From contig JAJPHS010000139.1 of the NCBI GenBank assembly GCA_021325175.1, forward strand, positions 1 to 64,000: a stretch of 64,000 nucleotides of DNA, written 5' to 3'. The stretch comes from Terriglobia bacterium (GTDB lineage: Bacteria > Acidobacteriota > Terriglobia > Bryobacterales > Bryobacteraceae). Both the position numbers and the translations under genes were made by a program. A model generated the notes under the pieces. It searched no databases, was not told the origin of the DNA, and saw only the letters and a program-made list of their open reading frames with translations. Below are positions 8,797 through 17,926 of this stretch, piece by piece (position 1 is the first letter of the stretch; each line of letters starts with the position of its first letter).

Positions 8797-9372
8797 CTAT
8801 AAGGAGATTGCTTTTAGAATCGTTTCGGCGGGGCTTTCACCGCTTTCCGACCAGAGCTGGCGGCGTTCGAGGGGGACTATGCGCTCGATTTCGTGAATCA
8901 GGTGAACCAGGCTTTTCAGATTGGACTCGCCCATCTTAATTCCTCCCTCTATGCGGGGATCGGGAAGATAGCGCGAGTCGTTACCGAAATCGATCCGGAG
9001 TTGATCGCCGATTTCGTTTTCAAAGGCTGGGCCGAAGCAGGAAATCATTACGCCGGCGGGGGCTAATTTCCAATCGCCTTCGTATTGAAAAAGATCCCAG
9101 GCGGTATCCACCTCGGCCAGGGAGTCGTCCTGCATGAATTCGCCCGCGGCCTCCGCCAGCGCGGCCGGATCGGCGCCGGGAGAAAATTCGCGCTCGAACT
9201 GCGGCGGCTCGGAATGCTCCAGCGCGTAGATTCGAAGCGCGGGACCGCGCGCGGCGAGCTTTGAAAAAGGGAAGATTCCCAGGATGTTTTCGAAGTAACG
9301 CAAAGCCCGGTGCGCGCTGTATCCTCCGTTGCGGCGAGCGATCCAGCAGGAAAGATAAAGACGGTCAGCCAT
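8797..9372 (-). CDS. Conserved hypothetical protein
   Basis: 191 residues, no signal peptide, no membrane segment and no motif I recognise. The sequence is well balanced, with good codon-position GC bias on this strand, so it is probably a real gene. It begins MADRLYLSCWIARRNGG and has an acidic, Phe/Trp-rich middle (WDLFQYEGDWKLAPAGV). It is convergent with the 8245 gene and divergent from the YkgJ gene at 9428. Confidence 0.65.
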   Translation of the reverse strand: MADRLYLSCWIARRNGGYSAHRALRYFENILGIFPFSKLAARGPALRIYALEHSEPPQFEREFSPGADPAALAEAAGEFMQDDSLAEVDTAWDLFQYEGDWKLAPAGVMISCFGPAFENEIGDQLRIDFGNDSRYLPDPRIEGGIKMGESNLKSLVHLIHEIERIVPLERRQLWSESGESPAETILKAISL

Positions 9373-9427
9373 GAAAATACGGTTAAAGGTCGCTCGCGGG
9401 CCTGAAGCGATTGTATCCTACTGAGAT

Positions 9428-9931
9428 ATGATCACGGATTTAGTGCAGATCCGGCGCCTGGGCGAGAAGAAGCACGCGGAAAATGAGCGGTTCCGGAAGC
9501 ATTTGAAGACGCGCGAATGGGCCGAAAAGCAGTTGCGGCGCGCGGCGCGGGAGATTCAGGAAAAATTCGATTGCCGGCAATGCGCCGAATGCTGTCGCGT
9601 CACGGAAGTGGAGCCCACCCGGCGCGATATCGAGCGGCTTTCCAAATTTCTGGGCATCAGCACTCGTGAGTTCATCGCAAAATACACCATGATTGCCGAA
9701 GACAAATCGCGTATTTTGAAAAGATCGGAGAAAAAAGGCTGCATTTTTCTGAGCGGCAACGATTGCACGGTGTATGAAGCGCGGCCGCTCGACTGCTCCG
9801 GCTTCCCCCATTTAATGAAAGGGGCGGGATCGATTCCGGCCAAGATGTGGGCGTTCGTCGAGCGCGCGGAATTTTGCCCGATCGTCTACAACTGGATGGA
9901 GGAGGCCAAAAAGCTCACGAAATTTCGTTGA
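9428..9931 (+). CDS. YkgJ-family cysteine cluster protein
   Basis: 167 residues. The diagnostic spacing CRQCAECC, then GCIFLSGNDCTVYEARPLDCSGFP, marks the YkgJ/UPF0153 family, thought to bind zinc or an Fe-S centre through eight cysteines. Biochemical function is unknown. A TATCCT box ends 8 nt before the ATG (leaderless type). Its 3' end overlaps the small convergent ORF at 9915 by 17 bp. Confidence 0.85.
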   Translation: MITDLVQIRRLGEKKHAENERFRKHLKTREWAEKQLRRAAREIQEKFDCRQCAECCRVTEVEPTRRDIERLSKFLGISTREFIAKYTMIAEDKSRILKRSEKKGCIFLSGNDCTVYEARPLDCSGFPHLMKGAGSIPAKMWAFVERAEFCPIVYNWMEEAKKLTKFR

Positions 9932-10103
9932 GCGACGTGTCGTTTTCCTCGTCAGCGGGCCGGTCCTGCGCCGGACCTGCTTCGCTGCACGGCGAACCGG
10001 CCGGCTCCCATGTTCCGTCGTTACAACGAATCTCGCGTCCGTTCTGGCAGGCGGTGGCGCCGTGTTCGTAGCGCTTACCGTCGAGCGTGCATTCGCGCGG
10101 CAT
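9915..10103 (-). CDS. Small cysteine-rich protein, DUF1496-like
   Basis: 62 residues from the ATG at 10103; the track extends it upstream to 10280, which I think is spurious. The repeat-like pattern CTLDGKRYEHGATACQNGREIRCNDGTWEPAGSPC matches the small C-Y-x-G-x-x-Y family with paired cysteines (DUF1496/YnjH type). The tail is acidic. It lies 46 bp downstream of the GGDEF/HD-GYP gene on the same strand and could be its distal partner. No signal peptide is visible in the chosen frame, so secretion is uncertain. Confidence 0.5.
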   Translation of the reverse strand: MPRECTLDGKRYEHGATACQNGREIRCNDGTWEPAGSPCSEAGPAQDRPADEENDTSLNEIS

Positions 10104-10149
10104 ATGAATCGGACGATTTGCGGCCCGGCTGTGTTTCGCGTGCCGCCAA

Positions 10150-12603
10150 TTACTGCACGATGGCCGGCCACTCGGTTTTCCAGGCGGGGCCGAGCGCGCG
10201 CGGGCTGTTTGCGCGGGATCGCTTTTCTTTGTACATCCGCCGGTCGGCTTCGGCCAGCAGCTCTTCGGCGTCCTCGCCATCGATCGGGAAATGGGCTACT
10301 CCGATGCTCGCGGTGAGCGAGCTTCCCGAAAACATCTGGCGGCCGATGTCGTGCACCACCTCGCGCAATTGGACGATCTTGGCGGGGATGTCGGCCGGTT
10401 CGACGCTTGGCAGCAAAACCACGAACTCGTCGCCGCCCATTCGCGCAATGTAATCGTATTCGCGGCAGGCGTGCTTCAATCCGGTGGCGACGGCGAGCAG
10501 AACCTTGTTTCCTTCCAGGTGCCCGAAACGATCGTTGACCAGCTTGAATCCGTCCAGATCGATCACCAGAACAGCAAGAGGAGTGCGGCCGCGGCGGGCG
10601 CGCGAAATTTCGGCATCGAGCTGAAGGAACAGCGAACGCGCGTTGGGCAGCGCAGTCATGTAATCGGTGGTGGCCGAGGATTCGGCCTGACGGAAACGCA
10701 GCGCGTTCTCGATGGACATGCCGATTTTGCCGCTGATCGCCAGCAGGATACGGAGATGATCCTTGGTGAAGGCGTCGCGCTCGGCGTGATACAAGGAAAG
10801 CACCCCCAGCACGCCGTTCATTCCCTCCAGCGGCACGGCGACCGCGGCGCGAAGCGTCGAAAATTTTTGCGCGTCGTTCAAATATCCCGGCTCAACCGAG
10901 GGATTGCCGTTGAGGATGGGCTTGCGGTTTTCGGCGACCCATCCGGAAAGCCCCTGCCCCATCGGAATTTCGAGCGTCGAGAACAGGCGGAAATCGTCGC
11001 CGCTGACGTAATCGGGCTGCAAAACGGCGCCGCGCCTGATCCAGATGGCGAGCGAATGGTGGGGGATGATTTTCCGCAATCGAACAGCCAGCACCGATAA
11101 TGTTTCATCCAGGCTGAGCGAATTGCCGAGGTCCTGGGAAATCTCAAACAGCGCCTGCACCTCCTGCCGGGCCGCGGCGATGGAGGTGAGGAAGTCCATC
11201 GAAGAATTTTTGGGGGTCGCCTCCGGACGCGACGACGATTCGAAACCGGCGGCGGGCGCCTCGCCGCGTTCGACCTTCAGGCCGACCGAGAGCTTCGACG
11301 CTTCCGGATTGGCCGACTGCGCGCGCCTTTCGAGCTCGACGTAACTGCGCGCGAGAAGATCGACGATTTTCGGATCGAAGGCCTTGCCCGATTCCGATTG
11401 CACGATCCGCATGGCTTCATCAAGCGGCAGGGCGCGGCGGTATTGACGGTCGGTGGCCAGCGCGTCCAGGCAATCGACCGCGGCGAGAATTCGCGCGCCG
11501 ATGGGAATTTCCTCTCCGGCGAGCCCGTAAGGATAGCCGGTGCCGTCCCATTTTTCGTGATGCGCGCGCACGATCGGCACCACCGGATAGGGGAACTGCA
11601 CGCGTTCCAGGATTTCCGCGCCCACGACCGGATGGATTTTCATCTTCTCGAACTCCTCGGGCGTGAGGCGGCCGGGCTTGGAGATGATATGCTCCGGTAC
11701 CGCGAGCTTGCCGATATCGTGCAGGATGGAAGCGGCGCGCAGGGCTTCCTGTTGTTCGGCGCTGAGGCCGAGCTGGCGCGCCAGATCCATCGCGTAGACC
11801 TGCACCCGCTGGAGATGGTCGTGCGTGGTGTGATCCTTGGCCTCGATCGCCAGCGCCAGCGCTTCAATGGTGCGCAGATGAAGACTGGACACCTCCTCGG
11901 CGTGGCGTTTTTCATTTTCCAGGCGCTCGAGATAAAGCCGATAGGAGCGGTAGATGAGATACACCACCGGTCCGGTGAGCAAAACGGTTTGCCATCCGAC
12001 GTAGTGATTCAGCAGGCTGGCGCATTTGGCGACGGCGGCGCCGCCCAGATAATACGGCAGCGACCAGAAAAAATCTTCGCGCCAGGTCGATACGAATCCG
12101 CGATGTTCCTGGAAGGCGGCCGGCAGAGCGTTTTGGGCGGTGCTGAACAGAAACAGAGTGCAGGTGGCCGCGGCGAGCCGGATGGCCGGATCGATTTGGT
12201 GGGATAAAAGGAACGGCGCCTGATAAACACGCTCGGTGGCCTCGATGGCCACGATCATCGAAGAAACATGAAAAACGGTTTCGATCCAGCGCGGCCGGTT
12301 CGTCTGGTTCCAGTAGCATTGGACCAGGGTGACGAAAACGCCCAGCAAAATGGTTTCGGCCTGGCTCAAATCGAGCACTCCGATGAGCACGAACACGAAG
12401 GTGAGCGGCAGCGGTCCGTTGATTCCGGGCACGGCAACGCGCATTCCAGACGTGCAAATCGCCGCGGCGAGGAATCCGGCGTATTTGATCAGATCCGGCG
12501 ATTCCCAATTGGCGAGGGTGAATACCAGAACAGTCATCCCGAGCGCGGCGGTCAGCCAGACGTAGAGGCGCGCCGCCGGAAGGGGCTGGAAGCGAGATTC
12601 CAT
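10150..12603 (-). CDS. Membrane-bound HD-GYP + GAF + GGDEF cyclic-di-GMP protein
   Basis: 817 residues from ATG 12603, preceded by GGAGGG at good spacing; the track start at 12636 is less likely. Roughly 200 residues of hydrophobic sensor (about six or seven helices) lead into an HD-GYP phosphodiesterase domain with HDIGK and HHEKWDGTGYPYGL. A GAF domain and a diguanylate cyclase domain with MGGDEFVVL follow. An inhibitory I site, REYD, sits five residues before GGDEF. Both the making and breaking active sites look intact, so net activity is probably set by the sensor or GAF domain. It is divergent from the sigma-54 activator and PilZ pair, which suggests one c-di-GMP module. Confidence 0.9.
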   Translation of the reverse strand: MESRFQPLPAARLYVWLTAALGMTVLVFTLANWESPDLIKYAGFLAAAICTSGMRVAVPGINGPLPLTFVFVLIGVLDLSQAETILLGVFVTLVQCYWNQTNRPRWIETVFHVSSMIVAIEATERVYQAPFLLSHQIDPAIRLAAATCTLFLFSTAQNALPAAFQEHRGFVSTWREDFFWSLPYYLGGAAVAKCASLLNHYVGWQTVLLTGPVVYLIYRSYRLYLERLENEKRHAEEVSSLHLRTIEALALAIEAKDHTTHDHLQRVQVYAMDLARQLGLSAEQQEALRAASILHDIGKLAVPEHIISKPGRLTPEEFEKMKIHPVVGAEILERVQFPYPVVPIVRAHHEKWDGTGYPYGLAGEEIPIGARILAAVDCLDALATDRQYRRALPLDEAMRIVQSESGKAFDPKIVDLLARSYVELERRAQSANPEASKLSVGLKVERGEAPAAGFESSSRPEATPKNSSMDFLTSIAAARQEVQALFEISQDLGNSLSLDETLSVLAVRLRKIIPHHSLAIWIRRGAVLQPDYVSGDDFRLFSTLEIPMGQGLSGWVAENRKPILNGNPSVEPGYLNDAQKFSTLRAAVAVPLEGMNGVLGVLSLYHAERDAFTKDHLRILLAISGKIGMSIENALRFRQAESSATTDYMTALPNARSLFLQLDAEISRARRGRTPLAVLVIDLDGFKLVNDRFGHLEGNKVLLAVATGLKHACREYDYIARMGGDEFVVLLPSVEPADIPAKIVQLREVVHDIGRQMFSGSSLTASIGVAHFPIDGEDAEELLAEADRRMYKEKRSRANSPRALGPAWKTEWPAIVQ

Positions 12604-12618
12604 TGCGCCCTCCGCACA

Positions 12619-12634
12619 AGCACGCCGTCTGCCC
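12619..12634 (-). promoter_or_regulatory. Possible sigma-54 (-24/-12) promoter for the GGDEF/HD-GYP gene
   Basis: GGGCAGACGGCGTGCT on the minus strand has the GG-N10-GC spacing and matches TGGCAcr-N4-TTGCw at most positions. The predicted start (about 12608) would clip the Shine-Dalgarno sequence before ATG 12603, which counts against it. A sigma-54 activator gene lies on the other side of the same intergenic region. Confidence 0.35.
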
Positions 12635-12684
12635 ATTTCCGCCCTGACTTTTCAATCGATTCCTCGGGCGCCGAGGGGACAAGC

Positions 12685-12709
12685 TGTCGCGGTTGCGACA
12701 AAGTGTCGC
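12685..12709. promoter_or_regulatory. Palindrome TGTCGC-N4-GCGACA plus extra TGTCGC half site
   Basis: A perfect 6+4+6 inverted repeat is followed after 3 bp by a third TGTCGC. It lies in the 185-bp divergent region, 51 bp from the candidate -24/-12 element and 80 bp upstream of the activator gene. This is the layout of an upstream activator site, possibly for the activator at 12789. Confidence 0.5.
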
Positions 12710-12788
12710 GGGGCTCGAGTGAGTTTTAGGCCAGACGCTAAGGTGTTTCGCGGAGAGTGAAATGTCCGGAATCGTGGCGAAATAGGAT

Positions 12789-13760
12789 GTGAACATGGAG
12801 GACTTGACGACCGAGCGAACCGCGGCGTTCCTGGGGATGCACGCGGTGATCGCCAGCGAGCCGATGCGGCGGCTGCTGGCGATGGCCGAACGCGTGGCGC
12901 GCTCCAACGCGACCGTTCTGATCACGGGCGAAAGCGGCTCGGGCAAGGAGCTGATCGCGCGGGCGCTGCACCATTTTTCACCGCGCGCACACCGGCCCTG
13001 GGTGGACTTGAGCTGCGCGGCGCTGCCCGATCATCTGCTTGAAAGCGAGCTGTTCGGCTACGATAAAGGCGCGTTCAGCGGCGCCGATAACGCCAAGCCC
13101 GGCTTGTTCGAGCTGGCCGATCGCGGAACCATCTTTTTGGACGAAGTGGGCGAGCTCGATCCGAAGATGCAGGTGAAGCTGCTGCGCGTGCTGGATGGAG
13201 TTTCTTATTACCGGCTGGGCGGCGTAAAAAAAATCTCCGTGGATGTCCGCGTGGTGGCGGCGACCAATCAGGATCTGGAGCGCTCCGTCGAGCAAGGACG
13301 TTTTCGCGGCGATTTGTTTCATCGTCTGGGCCAGATCACGTTGCATGTCCCGCCGCTGCGGGAGCGCGGCGACGATATCGTGCCGATCGCCCGCTATTTC
13401 CTGGCCCAGCAGGATGCGCGGCTGCGATTCTCCGACCCGGCGCTGGCGCTGCTGCGGTCTTATTCCTGGCCGGGGAATATTCGCGAGCTGCGCAACGTGG
13501 TGACCAAAGCGGCGGTGCTCGCGCAGGGCGACCTGATCCTGCCCGGCGATTTGCCCCTGGCTCGTCTCAACCGCGTTGGGGCGGCGCATGTTCCGGAACC
13601 GGTGAGCCTCGATGGAATGGAGCGGCGCATGATCCTCGATGCGCTTCGCGCCACGGGCGGCCATCACCAGAAAGCGGCGGCGCGGCTGGGAATTTCCAGG
13701 AGAACGCTGAGCCGCAAATTGAAGCTCTACGAAGCGGGCGCGGCGCAGGCGGCGCTATGA
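12789..13760 (+). CDS. Sigma-54-dependent transcriptional activator (AAA+ plus Fis HTH, no receiver)
   Basis: 323 residues from GTG 12789 (ATG 12795 also possible). The AAA+ core has Walker A GESGSGKE, Walker [11 protein letters not shown] and an arginine-finger region, and ends in a Fis-type helix-turn-helix ([20 protein letters not shown]). The sigma-54 contact loop reads GAFSGA instead of the usual GAFTGA. There is no N-terminal receiver or GAF domain, so activity is probably set by a partner protein or by binding-site occupancy, as in PspF-type activators. It overlaps the PilZ gene by 4 bp (ATGA), which links it to c-di-GMP signalling. Confidence 0.92.
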   Translation: MNMEDLTTERTAAFLGMHAVIASEPMRRLLAMAERVARSNATVLITGESGSGKELIARALHHFSPRAHRPWVDLSCAALPDHLLESELFGYDKGAFSGADNAKPGLFELADRGTIFLDEVGELDPKMQVKLLRVLDGVSYYRLGGVKKISVDVRVVAATNQDLERSVEQGRFRGDLFHRLGQITLHVPPLRERGDDIVPIARYFLAQQDARLRFSDPALALLRSYSWPGNIRELRNVVTKAAVLAQGDLILPGDLPLARLNRVGAAHVPEPVSLDGMERRMILDALRATGGHHQKAAARLGISRRTLSRKLKLYEAGAAQAAL

Positions 13761-14026
13761 GCGGGCCCGAGAAGCGCCGCGAACAACGCCGGCAGGCGAG
13801 CGGCACGGTGCGCATCCGCTTCGAGGATCCGCGGCCGCAGGAGATCGCCGGAGACCTGGTGGACGTCAGCGAAAACGGCTTTCGCATGGCGCACGCGTTC
13901 CCCTCGCTTGCGGCCGGACAGGTGGTGGAGTTTTCTCATCTGGAGGCGCGCGGCATGGCCCGGGTGATGTGGAACCGGATTCTCGAGCAGCGGGTCGAAA
14001 CCGGGTTTTTCGTCGTCGGGAATTGA
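13757..14026 (+). CDS. PilZ-domain c-di-GMP-binding protein
   Basis: 89 residues, a single PilZ domain. The N-terminal arginine motif is RREQRRQ and the later (D/N)xSxxG motif reads DVSENGF, so both halves of the c-di-GMP binding site are present. Its start codon overlaps the stop of the sigma-54 activator, implying tight coexpression. A plausible role is to report c-di-GMP level to that activator; this is inference from gene order. Confidence 0.85.
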   Translation: MSGPEKRREQRRQASGTVRIRFEDPRPQEIAGDLVDVSENGFRMAHAFPSLAAGQVVEFSHLEARGMARVMWNRILEQRVETGFFVVGN

Positions 14027-14045
14027 GGCGTGCGGGCGTCGGAAT

Positions 14046-14924
14046 TCAGCCGGCGATGTGCGCGCCCTTGCTTGCAGGAACCGTGGAAATGCGCAGGCGG
14101 CGGTCCAGTTGGGCGTAGAGCGCGAGAGTCGCCAGAATCAAAATGGGGCCTTCAATCGGCGATAATTCGTGGAATTTGTGCGGCCCGAACAGCGGATTGA
14201 TGTACCAGTATTGCGGCGGTTTATCGCGGCTGAGCGCGAACCAGTAGTGCGCCGCCGGACTCGAGTAAATCAGCATCGCGCCGCTCGCCCACAGCACGAT
14301 TCCCCCGGCGACCAAAGCCAGGATCAGGCGGGCACCACTGCGATGCAGGATCTGTTTCCAGGTGGTGCGCCGCGCCGGCTCGCAATAAAGGAACGCCATG
14401 GCGAGGACGATGCCGGCGGCGCCGCCGGCCAGATCCATATAAATATCGTTGAAGTCGTAACCCACCGGACGGCCGGCCATCAGATGCCAGTATTGGAAGC
14501 ACTCATCGAGGCCGCCGAAGAAGGTAACCCAGGCAAGCGCGTCCACCGGCGACAACGTCAGCGCGAGCAGGGCCATTCCTTCGGGAAGGTACTGCGGAAA
14601 ATGCACCAATTCCGTGTTATTTGCGGTGAAAACGCGCCAGATGCACCACATCAGCGCGACCGTGACAATCCAGGCGACGGCGATCGTGCGCCGCGCGGGC
14701 TGGCGCGCGAGGGCGCGCCACAGAATCGGCGTGAGGATCAGAAGCTCCACGATGGCGATCACGGCGGAGGCCTGATACACGCGGCGATGCGTATAGCGGA
14801 TGCAGAACAGATTCACCACATATTGAACCTTTTCATGCGGGAATATTACCAGGGCCGCGTAGGCAACAAGCGCGCTCCAACTCAGGCGCGGGTGCGAGTG
14901 AATCCAGGCGAGTATGGCGCGCAA
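14046..14924 (-). CDS. VanZ-like integral membrane protein
   Basis: 292 residues with about eight hydrophobic segments. The segment DECFQYWHLMAGRPVGYDFNDIYMDLAGGAAGI carries the E-x-x-Q and D-x-x-D-x-x-x-N/L-x-G pattern of the VanZ-like family, whose role is generally unknown outside teicoplanin resistance. The start is TTG 14924. A CATAAT box lies 5 nt upstream, so a leaderless transcript is likely. It is convergent with the PilZ gene. Confidence 0.7.
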   Translation of the reverse strand: MRAILAWIHSHPRLSWSALVAYAALVIFPHEKVQYVVNLFCIRYTHRRVYQASAVIAIVELLILTPILWRALARQPARRTIAVAWIVTVALMWCIWRVFTANNTELVHFPQYLPEGMALLALTLSPVDALAWVTFFGGLDECFQYWHLMAGRPVGYDFNDIYMDLAGGAAGIVLAMAFLYCEPARRTTWKQILHRSGARLILALVAGGIVLWASGAMLIYSSPAAHYWFALSRDKPPQYWYINPLFGPHKFHELSPIEGPILILATLALYAQLDRRLRISTVPASKGAHIAG

Positions 14925-14942
14925 ACGCCATTATGCCACGCG

Positions 14943-16166
14943 TTAACGTGACAGAACAGCCTGCGACGATCCGCGCGTGTTCCGATAAACCCTGCCGCCC
15001 TTCATCACGAACACGATGCGGCGGACGGCGGTGATGTCATCCAGCAGATTGCCCTCCACCGCCACCAGATCGGCTTCGTATCCCGGCGCGATCGTGCCGA
15101 TTTTATCGCCCATTCCGAGCGATTCGGCGGCGGCGGAGGTGGCGCTGATCAGCGCATCCATCGGTTTTTCGTGCGCGTCCCGCACGCGATAAATAAACTC
15201 CTCGGCGTTGCGGCCGTGCGCGCCGGCGACGGCATCGGTTCCGAACACAATCTTGACGTGATGCGCGCGGGCGCGACCAAAAACTTCCGCCGTCGGAGCG
15301 AGCGCGTCCTGAAGCGGCTTGAAATCGCGAATGTTCGGAAAACTTTCTTTTTTGTCGATATAGTTGTGAATCACCAGCAGATTCGGATCGAAAAACGTCC
15401 CGCGCGTGGCCATCAATTCGAGCGTATCGTCCTTCACGAAATTGCCGTGCTCGATTGACGTGCAGCCGGCCAGAACGCTGGCCCTAATGCCGGAATCGCC
15501 GATGGCGTGCACGATCGCGCGAAGGCCCACGTTTTTCGCCTCCCCGCACACGGCCTGGATCTGCTCATCGCTCATATTCTGGCCCCCGCCGGCGCCCATG
15601 CCGGCCGTGGCGAAAAGCTTGATCAGATCCGCGCCCTCGCTTTTGGTTTTGCGGACGTATTCGCGCAGAGCATCGGGCGAGGCGGGATGATCCGGGTCCG
15701 GCCGGGCCGTGGTGTTGTTGATCTGATGAATCGAGGTGAGGATGCGCGGCCCGGCGAGCGAGCCCTGACGGATGCGGTCGCGAACATTGGCGTCCATCGG
15801 CGCGCCGACGCTCTGCACGGTGGTGAATCCGCCCATCAGCGTGATGTACGCATTTTCGGCGGTGTAAAGCGCGGAGCTCGCCGGGTCCTCGCGGCCGTTG
15901 ACCAGAATGTTTTGCGAATTGAAGTGCCAGGTGATGTGAACGTGCGTGTCGATCCAGCCGGGCGTGACGGTGAAGGCGCGCAGATCGTAGGTGGATTTTC
16001 CCCTGGCGGGACGGATCTCGACGATTTTCGAGCCTTCGATAACGATCTGCTGGTTCTTATGGATTCCGCCCTTGCCGTCGATGACCGTGCCGGCATCGAT
16101 GGTGATGCGATCCTGCGCGAAACCAATCGAGCAGGCGAGGAGGAAAGAACAAAATAGCCAGCGCAT
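14943..16166 (-). CDS. Secreted amidohydrolase, imidazolonepropionase-like
   Basis: 407 residues from ATG 16166; the track start at 16403 runs through the neighbouring gene. A signal peptide (MRWLFCSFLLACSIGFAQ) precedes a metal-dependent hydrolase with DTHVHITWHF, IVHAIGDSGIRA, SIEHGNFV and the late Asp in FGTDAVAGAHG. Acidobacteria often encode several such exported amidohydrolases, some acting on dipeptides; substrate is not certain here. TACGCT then 6 nt precede the ATG, the leaderless arrangement seen repeatedly in this window. Confidence 0.85.
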   Translation of the reverse strand: MRWLFCSFLLACSIGFAQDRITIDAGTVIDGKGGIHKNQQIVIEGSKIVEIRPARGKSTYDLRAFTVTPGWIDTHVHITWHFNSQNILVNGREDPASSALYTAENAYITLMGGFTTVQSVGAPMDANVRDRIRQGSLAGPRILTSIHQINNTTARPDPDHPASPDALREYVRKTKSEGADLIKLFATAGMGAGGGQNMSDEQIQAVCGEAKNVGLRAIVHAIGDSGIRASVLAGCTSIEHGNFVKDDTLELMATRGTFFDPNLLVIHNYIDKKESFPNIRDFKPLQDALAPTAEVFGRARAHHVKIVFGTDAVAGAHGRNAEEFIYRVRDAHEKPMDALISATSAAAESLGMGDKIGTIAPGYEADLVAVEGNLLDDITAVRRIVFVMKGGRVYRNTRGSSQAVLSR

Positions 16167-16213
16167 GTCAGTAGCGTAAGCCGTTGGGACCGCCTTGCGC
16201 AACACGGAGCGGC

Positions 16214-17029
16214 TTATGCGCCCAGACGCGAATACCATCCGGCGACGACCTCGCCGAACATCGCCACGGCCAGCGCCGCGATCCCCAAAAAACTTCCGAA
16301 CGGCAGCTCGTACGTGGACGCATCCTTGCGAGTAATAAAGATATAGCCGAGGCCTAAAACAGAGCCGAACAGCGAAGCGGCGATCAGCGTCAGCAGCGCC
16401 CATTTCAATCCCAGGAACGCACCGATCATGGCGATCATTTTCACATCCCCGAATCCGAGGCCCTCGCGATGGCGGAATTTTTCATACAACCACGCCACCA
16501 GCCAGATCATGGCGCTCGAAAATCCCGCGGCCAGCGCCGCTTCGCCGAAGGAAAGCCATCGCGGCCCGAGCGAGGGCGGCAGCAGGATGTGCGCCCATCC
16601 GAAGTCCATGGGCACGAAAGGCGCGAGCGCCAATCCGATGGCCGTACCACCGATGGTAAACTCGTCCGGCAAAATTCTTTCCTCGAAGTCGGAGGCGATC
16701 AGCGCGATCAGGATGGCGGAAAATATCGCGTATTTGAGGGCCGCCAGCGTCGTTCCCAGCGCGGCGAAACACACCGCGAAGGCGGCGGCCGTAGCCAATT
16801 CCACCAGCGGATAGCGCAGCGGAATGCGCGCGCGGCAATGGCGGCAGCGCCCGCCGAGCAGCAGATAGCTGGCGACCGGAATGTTGTCGTACCAGACGAT
16901 CATCTTTTCGCAATTCGGGCAAAAAGAGCGCGGGCGCACGACGCTCAGATCGCGCGGCATCCGATAGATGCAGACGTTCAGAAAACTCCCGATCAGCAGG
17001 CCGGCCAGGAATGCAATCGCCTCGATCAT
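16214..17029 (-). CDS. pilD: Type IV prepilin peptidase / N-methyltransferase
   Basis: 271 residues, integral membrane. It cleaves and methylates type IV pilin-like precursors. The N-terminal domain has the zinc-binding CPNC...CRHC pairs. The catalytic aspartates are in the segment SDFEERILPD and in GLGFGDVKM. Eight or so hydrophobic helices match the family. No pilin genes are in this window. It overlaps the glycosyltransferase gene upstream by 4 bp, an unusual partner for a prepilin peptidase. Confidence 0.93.
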   Translation of the reverse strand: MIEAIAFLAGLLIGSFLNVCIYRMPRDLSVVRPRSFCPNCEKMIVWYDNIPVASYLLLGGRCRHCRARIPLRYPLVELATAAAFAVCFAALGTTLAALKYAIFSAILIALIASDFEERILPDEFTIGGTAIGLALAPFVPMDFGWAHILLPPSLGPRWLSFGEAALAAGFSSAMIWLVAWLYEKFRHREGLGFGDVKMIAMIGAFLGLKWALLTLIAASLFGSVLGLGYIFITRKDASTYELPFGSFLGIAALAVAMFGEVVAGWYSRLGA

Positions 17030-17892
17030 CGGAGGACCTCATTGTACGCCGCGACGGTTCGGCGCACCATCTCTTCGATCGTGAACATTCTTTCGACGCG
17101 CTCCCGGCCCCGCCGGCCCATCTCGCGCGCCAGTTGCGGTTCGCGCAGCAGGCGAGCGATGGCGGCGGCGAAATCTTCGGCGCGGTTTGCGGCCAGGATG
17201 CCGGTTCGCTCGTGCTCCACCGCCTCGGCCAGGCCGCCGATATTACTGGCGATCACGGGCACGGCGGCCGACATCGCCGCCAGCGCGGCCGATCCCAATC
17301 CTTCCGAGTTGCTCGCGTATAGGAACATTTTCGCTTGCGATAGATCGTCCCACAAATTGCGCGTGAAACGCACCTCGACCCCGGCCAGCTCCGCCGCGCG
17401 GCGCACCAGATCCTCGCGTTTCGAAGCCAGGGCGACGATCGCATCGCCCTCGCCGGGACCGCGCAGCGGCACGCCGTCATGCACGACGCGAATTTTTTCC
17501 TTCTTCACGCCGGCGCGTTCCAGCTCGGCCGCGACGCAACGGGAAACCGCAAGGAACAGATTCGCGCGCGCGTATTTTACGCGGGAAACGAGCGTGGTTC
17601 GCACCGGAAACGCGACGCGCCGCGCGACCACGAGCTTTGCTCCAGCAACGGCCGCGGCCATCAAATGGGCGCGGGCGTCGTGGGCGTGGATCAGGTCCGC
17701 CCGTTGCGCCGCGCGGAACATCGCGGCAACCGAGAACGGAGAAGCGTCGATGCCTCGCGCGCGGGCGTGCTCCAACGCCGGCGATCCCGGCCGCGCCAGC
17801 AGCGTGGCGTCCTCGATTCGTTCGAGCAGATAAATCATCTGCCACTGCCCGCCGCCCATCTCGCGTCCGAGGTCGATGTGGAGCGTCTTCAT
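17026..17892 (-). CDS. Glycosyltransferase family 4 protein, short form
   Basis: 288 residues, against about 350-400 for most GT4 enzymes. It begins MKTLHIDLGREMGGGQWQM (a glycine-rich acceptor-side loop). It retains the donor-side motif NSEGLGSAALAAMSAAVPVIAS with the conserved Glu, and the C-terminal helix. The middle, where the VGRLxxEKG segment normally lies, is compressed to VALASKREDLVRRAAELAG. It may still fold, but activity is uncertain. Probably acts on lipopolysaccharide or other glycolipid together with the neighbouring GT2 enzyme. Confidence 0.8.
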   Translation of the reverse strand: MKTLHIDLGREMGGGQWQMIYLLERIEDATLLARPGSPALEHARARGIDASPFSVAAMFRAAQRADLIHAHDARAHLMAAAVAGAKLVVARRVAFPVRTTLVSRVKYARANLFLAVSRCVAAELERAGVKKEKIRVVHDGVPLRGPGEGDAIVALASKREDLVRRAAELAGVEVRFTRNLWDDLSQAKMFLYASNSEGLGSAALAAMSAAVPVIASNIGGLAEAVEHERTGILAANRAEDFAAAIARLLREPQLAREMGRRGRERVERMFTIEEMVRRTVAAYNEVLR

Positions 17893-17926
17893 GGCAGCGC
17901 CGCGGCATGTTTCGCCGAGCCAGGCC

